Of a stretch of 12,615 bases of DNA, positions 6,822-12,615 are shown one piece after another; within the stretch, counting starts at the first letter, position 1, and every line of letters begins with the position of its first letter. Source of the stretch: Spirogloea muscicola (Eukaryota > Streptophyta > Zygnematophyceae > Spirogloeales > Spirogloeaceae); contig WELB01000095.1 of assembly GCA_009602725.1 (NCBI GenBank), forward strand, positions 243,706 to 256,320. Reading direction: 5' to 3'. Below the pieces are notes generated by a model. The model was not told the DNA's origin, made no database searches, and saw only the letters and a program-made list of their open reading frames with translations. Made by a program: the position numbers and the translations under genes.

Positions 6822-7774
6822 ATGGCCGCCGCCAAGCCGCCGNCCGGCGGCGCTTACGGCGGCGCCCCCATGGCCGCCCCGGCGCCGCAGTACTGGGGCG
6901 GCCCGCCGCCGCACCAGGCGGGCATGGTGCCGCTCAACGCCATCGTGGGCCCCCCGCCAAGCGGCGTGGCGCTGGCCAGCACCTTCTTCGGCGACACGCC
7001 GGCGCCGCTGGAGTGCTCGCACTGCGGCCAGCCGGGGCTCACGGAGGTCAGGTGGGTGAGCGAGCCCCGGCTCTGACGGCGCTAGGCGCGTCCTCGCCTT
7101 GTACGCGGAGCCCAGCCACTTTCCCAAGTCCTCTCTCTGTCGCGTCCTGTCTCACCACCATGGCGGCCCCTGCTACCTTCACGCCAACGGCCTGCATCGC
7201 AGGCCCCTTGCTCTGACATATACACCTTCTATCGTGCTCTCCTGGCCCGCCGTTACTCGGCGAATGTGGCTTTATGGCTACCCACATCCACTTGGTCTCG
7301 GTCTCGCCGCTTGCAGCGCGTCCGCAGCAGCTCGCCTCTTGACCGAGCCCCCGCCTGGTGCTCCTGCGGCGCACAGGCACTCGATGAGCCTGGCAGCGGT
7401 GGTGGGCTGCCTCGCGTCCTTCGGAGTCGGCATCTGCTTCCTCCTCCCTGGGGGCGACTGCCTCTGGCACAAGCACCACTTCTGCCCTGCCTGCCGCCAG
7501 AAGGTGCACTGCGCCGTGGCACTCCGCCGCTGCCAAGCGCTGCACCTCCTTTTGCTCGCCTCGTCCAGTATCTGTCACGCTTGCCTCTTCGACGATGCCA
7601 TTAGCGCATCGACGAGCCCACGCCCCGGTTTCCTTCACACTCTTCCACTTCTTGGCGCATAAGCGCCCGCTCGTTTGGGCCGTCTTGCAGGTGGCGGACT
7701 TCGTTAAGGACGACCATTGCCTGGTCATGGACCCGCCCAATTGGGAAAAGCCAAGCTATGCCGTGCCTGCCTGA
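6822..7774 (+). CDS. GILP: LITAF-domain (GILP-type) zinc-ribbon membrane protein, three exons
   Basis: Exons 6822-7051, 7377-7503 and 7691-7774 join in phase to 146 residues. The introns are 325 and 187 bp, both GT-AG. Seen: a proline/glycine-rich N-terminus (1-60) with YWGGPPPHQAGMVPLNAI; FGDTPAPLECSHCGQPGLTE with the first CxxC (C65, C68); a hydrophobic stretch SLAAVVGCLASFGVGICFLL (81-100); DCLWHKHHFCPACRQK with the second zinc pair (C113, C116) in HFCPAC; and the C-terminus CLVMDPPNWEKPSYAVPA. Known: in LITAF proteins two CxxC knuckles bind zinc and bracket a membrane-inserted segment on the cytosolic face of endosomal or plasma membranes. Arabidopsis GILP, whose layout and C-terminus are nearly the same, binds LSD1 and restrains hypersensitive cell death. 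Inference: this is the algal orthologue; its cell-death role in an alga is not implied. Residue 8 is undetermined because base 6843 is N. A second donor at 7056 would break the phase with exon 2. Confidence 0.93.
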
Positions 7775-8264
7775 CACAAGTCACCGCCACTGCAGCCGCT
7801 CTGCATGCCGCCCAGATGGCATTCCAGCTGGGCGTGCTCGTATTTTAGTTTGTACAGCCTCGCCTTTTGGGCTACCAATGTTCCCAGTGACTGGCAGGGG
7901 CTTGGGCTCCAGTTACCTGCGGCAGAGCTGCCGCCGATACAGGAGATGCACAGCATCTCTCTTAAATAAGTCCTGAGCATTGCAAGGCCAAGCCCTCTCA
8001 TTACTTAGCACTGCTGAGATTGCTGCCACGCACCACTGTGCCGGCAGCCTCTGCGGACCTTGGGCTCGTTATACACTGAAAGAGGACTACAGTGCAAGCC
8101 CGCGGCACATCTACATAAGATATATGTCCGTCACTTCACCTTGAGCGTTGCTTTGCACTTCACCGTACAAGGTCTGGGAGAGACAAGCCGTAGACAGGTG
8201 ACTAGCTTGCAGGTTATGAAGCTCAAAGTATGGCCTGCTTTTTGTTGCACTGCAGTATTAAAGG

Positions 8265-8269
8265 TGTAA
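8265..8269 (+). terminator. Candidate UGUAA poly(A) signal of the LITAF gene
   Basis: TGTAA lies about 490 bp after the stop codon and is the only + strand match I found in the 3' region. Chlorophyte mRNAs usually carry UGUAA 10-20 nt before the cleavage site. The implied 3' UTR is about 510 nt. Confidence 0.5.
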
Positions 8270-8443
8270 ATACTCTCTCCCGTAAATCATCGGCAATGCC
8301 ATAGAAGTGCCTTCATTCTAAGACCAATACTGCACCTGCATGCAAAATTGCTACCCTATCCTTAGCCGGCCCTTGCAGTACGTCGCCTAATCTTTGCATA
8401 ATTCACAGGAAGCGATGAGGCATTGCCCAGCAGGGGCTGCTCC

Positions 8444-8448
8444 TTACA
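8444..8448 (-). terminator. Second candidate UGUAA signal for SF1
   Basis: TTACA on the + strand gives TGTAA on the minus strand, about 300 nt after the SF1 stop. It could serve a longer 3' UTR. Confidence 0.35.
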
Positions 8449-8644
8449 CCTGCCACAGGGCAAGCACCGACTCGACCAGGTTGGGCGCAAGAGAGGTGCG
8501 GATTTTGGCTACACCGAATTGCACAAGGTGAGGGCCGCAGCCTTGCCCTGCCAAGGTAAGTCCTGCCTGTCCACGCTGTGGCCGGCAACAGGGGACGGGG
8601 AACCATGCATACCCTGCTGTCACTCAGTGTTGGGACGTCGTGTA

Positions 8645-8649
8645 TTACA
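8645..8649 (-). terminator. Candidate UGUAA poly(A) signal for SF1
   Basis: TTACA on the + strand gives TGTAA on the minus strand, about 95 nt after the SF1 stop codon. The short distance makes it the likelier of two candidates. Confidence 0.45.
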
Positions 8650-8743
8650 TGCTTGGGGCCTCACAGGCAGGCACGTGGGCAAGCAGCCACTGCAAAGCGC
8701 AAGCTGCTTGCGTAGACGGCCATGGCGGTGTGACTGGCGGCTG

Positions 8744-11700
8744 TCAAGTCACCCCAACAGACTCCATCAGCTTCTCGTACTCGGCATCGGGCTCTGGAGT
8801 GGCTGCCGGCGGCTGCGCTAGAGTCGTAGAGCGGGGGACTGGCGCTGGGCCTGCATGCCACACAGGCCGTGCAGGCAGGCCCCAGGGAGGCGGCGGCGCC
8901 GGCCAAGCCTGGCCGTGGCCGTAGAAAGGCGGCGGCGGCGTTGGCGGTGGCCCGCCGGGGGCCACTCCCGCCGAGGACGGCGCAAACGGGTCGTACGGCT
9001 GCTGGCTGCCCCACGGCGGCGGCGGCGGCTGGCGCTGCTGCGGGAGGTGCGGCGGCGGCAAGGGGCCACCTTGAGGCGGATGAAGAGGCGGCGGCCGGAA
9101 TGGGGCGAACTGCTGCGGTGGTCCATGGACGGGCGGCGGCGGCCGGCCGGGGAGCGGCAGCCACTGCAGGGGACCGCCGGAGATTGGCGCCGGCGGAGCA
9201 TACGGCGGCGGCAGGTGCATGGGGCGCCCGCCATCGCCATACTGCCCCACCTTGGCCTGCGGTGCCAGGCCCATGGCAAAGTGCGCCGGCGGGGCCACCA
9301 TGGTCGCCCTGTCCATGGCATTCCCAGGGGGCGCTCGAGGCGGCCACCCCGACAACGGCGGCGGCCCATGGAAGCCATGCATCGACTGCAGCGGCGGCGG
9401 CGGCATGGGCGGCCCGAACGCAAACGGGGCCGCAGCTGCCTCCGAGGGCCCCTGCAAGCGCTGCTGCAACAACGGGGGCGCCGCTTCCGCAGGTCGCCCA
9501 AGCCCACCGGCGCTGCCAGGGCCCGGATGCGGCGCCCTGGGGACCGCCGCCTGGCCGCCCTCTGCTCGGCCCATCCCGGAGCTCGACTGCGGCGCCGGCC
9601 CAGCCCACGGCGGCAGCAGCACCGACGGCCCTACTGGCGGGCCGCCAAAGCCGCCATTGTCAGTACCTGGAGGGGCTGCCGACGGCGGCCGCTGGAGGGG
9701 CAGCGGTGACGCCGGCCTTGGCCCCCCATATGACAGTGGCGCCCTGGGACCGTCGGTCGGGGAAGGCCCATCGGCTCGCCGAGCATCGCCGGCGCTGCCA
9801 CCGTTGCCTGCGCTGCTCCCCGCGAGGCCGTGCCCAACCTCCTCCAAGAAGCTCCGGTACTCGCTATCCATGGCCTTGCCCTGCGCAAGTCACCAAGTCA
9901 ATGGTACCCCATGAGGACATGACCTTAAGGCGCGCCGCAGACTGGCTGGCTCAAGCTGTGCACCCTGCCGCTACGGACCCTAGTTGATGAAGCTCACACC
10001 TTTACGTGAACCCTGAGAATCCAAATCACCCTACAGAACAAAAGCTGTCCATGTAGTGGCTTAGTGCATGAGTTGAATATGAGCATTCATGGTTCATATC
10101 CCTCTCCAAAACTAGGCCCACCAGCGTCCGACAATTCACAATCAGCAGCAAAGGACCCTTGTTCTTGAGCGTGGATGGAGGCCCGGATACACCAGCGTGC
10201 ATCTAGCTCACATGGATGCATGCAAGCAAGCAGAGGAGAGGCGACTAGTGGTCCTACCTGCGCCCCTGGCTGCTGCTGCCGCATAGGGCAGTCTGCCGTG
10301 GGGTGACCACCGTCCCCACAGACTGCGCAAGTCACCTGCCACCGCCGGCGCGCACGAGCTAGTGACTATACAGCAAGGATTGGCCACATGGGGAGAAGTG
10401 GCTGCATGCCCACGCTCTGAATAGGTGCTGCTGCTGCACAGTGGGAGGAGCTTGGTCATTTGCATTGCCAACTGGCACTGACTTTGGCCTGGAACATCGT
10501 GAGCTTGTCTTGCGGGCACTGCCACTCTCGATGGCCCGTCTCGCCACACGTTCCACACAGCAGCTTGCTGAAGTCCCTCATTGTCCCTGCAGCACCGCTT
10601 GCCGTTGAAGGCAATATGAGCGGCCTTCCAGTCATGTGGACCCACGATGTGGACCCTGCTGACCAACTTGAGCCCCATATACTGAGCACTCTTCCACTGA
10701 GATTCCAAGCCCCTTGTGCTATAGACCGGATCACTTGTCGCTCTGGTGGCTGCAGCCCCAAGCTTACCATTCATCTCGGCGAGCTCTCGGAGCTGCTTGC
10801 GCTTGTGATTGTTCCGCTCCTCCTGCCACAGGGGACCGATACCGTCAGAAGCTTGCACACAAGAACCCAAACTTGCATGAAACAACCAGATGACGGACTT
10901 ACATTCGGTGGCTAGACCAGGCTCAACCTTCAGGTGCCCAACTAGATCTAGTTTCTCAGATGCCAAGCAACTACACATCTGAGGGCCTAATTACATAGGG
11001 TCTTCTCACAAGGGCAAGCAGCAAAGCTGCAGAACAATAAGGGTAGAGCCAAGGAGGGGGAGGGCAGCGCACATCGATGGGGTGGAGCAGGGGCTCGATG
11101 AGCGCCACAGCAGCATCGACCTTCTCCAGCGTGTCTGCCGTGACGTGCACGTGCAGGTGATCACTCTCCGCCTCGATCGTCTTCGCGTCCCGGCGGCCTG
11201 CCTTGCCTTCCTTGTTGGCGCCCTTGCCGCGGATGGCAATCTTGGTCCCCGTCTCCTGTCGACGCAGGCGGAGCAACAAACAGGGGCAGGGCTGCTGACG
11301 GCATCACTTTCATGAAGCGACTGCTTCTCTGCGCGGCGTGGAGCAAAGCGTGATGCACACACGAAGCGGCCCCCCCCAGACACAATGGCTGCCGCCAGAA
11401 CACTCGCTTGTGCGTCGCGCTCACCTGCTCCATGCGCTTCTGTGTATTGCCGCGGGGCCCCAGGATGAGGCCGATGAAGTTGTAGCCGGGGTAGTCCTTG
11501 ACCTGCGCAGTAGACGCGGCGAAGCTGAGAGCCCAAAATGATGGGTAAGGCATGCCACGCTGCCAGCATTCTGTGTCCAGAGCAGGCGGCGGAGGCAGCG
11601 AGCGTGCACCGGAATGTAGAGCTTGGCCTCCTTGACGACGGGCCTGTAGCCCGCAGGCGGCTTGTATGCTGGATTGAGTGCCATGCACTCGCCTGTGCCG

Positions 11701-12615
11701 GCCCGGCGGTTAAGGCAGACCCAAGTCAGGACGGGGGCGGCCGGCTAGCAGGCCACTCGGCACGGCTGCATGTGGAGCAAGGACAGGCTTGGCAGTCGGC
11801 GGCAGGGGTGCATTGCGAAGCTCACCGATGGCCTCGCGGCGCTCCTGCTCCAGCTCCTCGCGTTTTCGCGCCTGCACGGCCAAGGCCACGCCGCCGTTCC
11901 GTCACCAGCGGTGATCCATCCGTCAGCCTTTTGCTGGGTCATCAGCCAGGAGGCCACTAGGCAAGCTCAGAGTGCAGAGTTTAGAGATCAGATTTCGGAA
12001 ATCAGCAGATTTCAAGGAGTTCAAATCTCAGAGTTCAGAAACCAGAGTTCACAGTTCAGAGTTCAGCGAGTTCAGAATCCGAGGAATTCAGAGTTCAGAG
12101 TTCAAAGTTCAGAGTTCAGAGTTCAGAGTTCAGATTTCAGAGTTCAGAGTTCAGAGTTCAGAGTTCAGAGTTCAGAGTTCAGAGTTCAGAGTTCAGAGTT
12201 CAGAGTTCAGAGAGTTCAGAGTGTAGAGAGTTCAGAGAGTTCAGAGAGTTCAGAATTCAGAGTTTGGCCCTTCTACCTCCGCCCCACTAAAGGGTCTCGT
12301 GTTCAAGTCCGCGCGCAAGAGGCGGGCCTTGCCGCCGAAGCCGGGAGGCAGCCGGGCCGGGCCAACAACGGATGCGAGCGCACCTCGCGGGTGTTGGTGC
12401 GCTGGCCGGCGGCGTCGTAGGTGGGCGGCGGCGACGGCGAGCGCGCCGCCTCGTCGTCGCCCAGGTCCAGGCCGCCCATCTCCAGCTGCGTCGCAATCTG
12501 CTCCGCGCGCGTCTGCGACAGCAACGGCGGCGGCGGCGGCATCGGCCGTTGCGCGTCAGCGCTCCTGCGCCGCAGCCGGGCATTGGGCAGGCCACGGCCA
12601 TGGCCGCGGCGGGCG
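8744..12615 (-). CDS. SF1: Splicing factor 1 / branchpoint-bridging protein, nine exons seen, 5' end outside or unresolved
   Basis: Minus-strand exons, in order: 12615(partial)-12384, 11871-11826, 11692-11610, 11502-11425, 11255-11073, 10822-10768, 10586-10483, 10335-10258, 9880-8744. All introns are GT-AG and all phases agree; from the Met at 12542 the product is 640 residues. Seen: [20 protein letters not shown] (34-53); helix [31 protein letters not shown] domain with [12 protein letters not shown] (105-116) and KIAIRGKG (127-134); QUA2 helix [14 protein letters not shown]; zinc knuckles [14 protein letters not shown] (212-225) and [14 protein letters not shown] (239-252); [13 protein letters not shown]; a proline-rich tail ending [12 protein letters not shown]. 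Known: SF1 binds the intron branchpoint through KH-QUA2 and contacts U2AF65 during early spliceosome assembly in the nucleus. The SPSP motif is a phosphorylation site in animal SF1. Odd: no RRM follows the knuckles, unlike land-plant SF1. The tryptophan U2AF-ligand motif is not in the window; the frame stays open to the edge ([11 protein letters not shown] precedes the Met). An acceptor at 12565/12564 is another possible exon start. Confidence 0.93.
11966..12264. repeat. Heptamer tandem repeat (GTTCAGA)n inside SF1 intron 1
   Basis: The core, about 12088-12210, is a nearly perfect array of the 7-bp unit GTTCAGA (TCTGAAC on the SF1 sense strand). Degenerate units flank it on both sides, and the right edge drifts to a 9-bp unit, GAGAGTTCA. 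It fills over half of the 512-bp first intron. Seven is not a multiple of three, so the long + strand frame through it, with a seven-residue period, is a by-product and not a protein repeat. Confidence 0.9.

Noticed and set aside
7052-7690. Long open frames across the LITAF introns on both strands
   Set aside because: The spliced frame gives an uninterrupted LITAF domain; the intron frames have no recognisable content.
8661-9987. Long + strand open frames (up to about 370 codons) opposite the last SF1 exon
   Set aside because: They are low-complexity alanine/arginine/proline shadows of the GC-rich proline exon. Several frames are open at once, and the minus frame joins in phase to a clear SF1.
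11966-12264. Degenerate internal telomere array
   Set aside because: The unit has the length of the plant telomere repeat TTTAGGG, but in the best register (TTCAGAG) differs at two positions in a consistent way, and no true TTTAGGG unit is present.
11770-12420. + strand frame with a seven-residue repeat (SSEFRVQ)
   Set aside because: It is a translation of the intronic heptamer array; flanking exons on the other strand are well supported.
1-12615. CRISPR arrays, bacterial operons or prokaryotic defence systems
   Set aside because: The window is clearly eukaryotic nuclear DNA with spliced genes; no spaced direct repeats of CRISPR type are present.

Overview
The window looks like nuclear DNA of a green-lineage eukaryote, most likely a GC-rich, intron-rich green alga (Chlorophyta). 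Both genes I can build have multiple exons with GT-AG introns. Their proteins match green-plant versions: a GILP-type LITAF protein and a plant-type splicing factor 1. UGUAA motifs, the usual chlorophyte poly(A) signal, sit downstream of both. I cannot name the species. There is one ambiguous base, at 6843.

The right half (about 6.8-12.6 kb) holds two convergent genes. On the + strand, 6822-7774, a three-exon gene encodes a 146-residue LITAF-domain membrane protein. On the - strand, from the right edge down to 8744, at least nine exons encode splicing factor 1 / branchpoint-bridging protein: SPSP motif, KH-QUA2, two CCHC zinc knuckles and a long proline-rich tail. Every proposed junction keeps phase, and the joined proteins follow their families without gaps. 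The first SF1 intron is full of a heptamer tandem repeat. The genes meet tail to tail across about 970 bp.

The left half (1 to about 6.6 kb) has no host gene I can defend. It is a graveyard of one retroelement family. Five degenerate copies carry the end of an ORF that resembles the region after the reverse transcriptase domain in non-LTR retrotransposons: 1-345 (-), 4938-5400 (+), 5612-5932 (-), 5933-6165 (+) and 6250-6600 (+). Roughly a dozen further copies carry only the 3' UTR, whose signature is a conserved short stem-loop (GGGCTG, 8-nt loop, CAGCCC). One such end has inserted inside another copy and is flanked by an 8-bp target-site duplication, which is direct evidence that the short repeat was mobile. 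Opposed copies produce inverted repeats. A separate perfect 13-bp hairpin at 3140-3171 is unexplained.

The host genes do not form a pathway. One acts in pre-mRNA splicing in the nucleus and the other is a membrane-associated zinc protein. The most novel material is the retroelement family with its 3' stem-loop, and the branchpoint-like heptamer array inside the intron of the branchpoint-binding protein gene.
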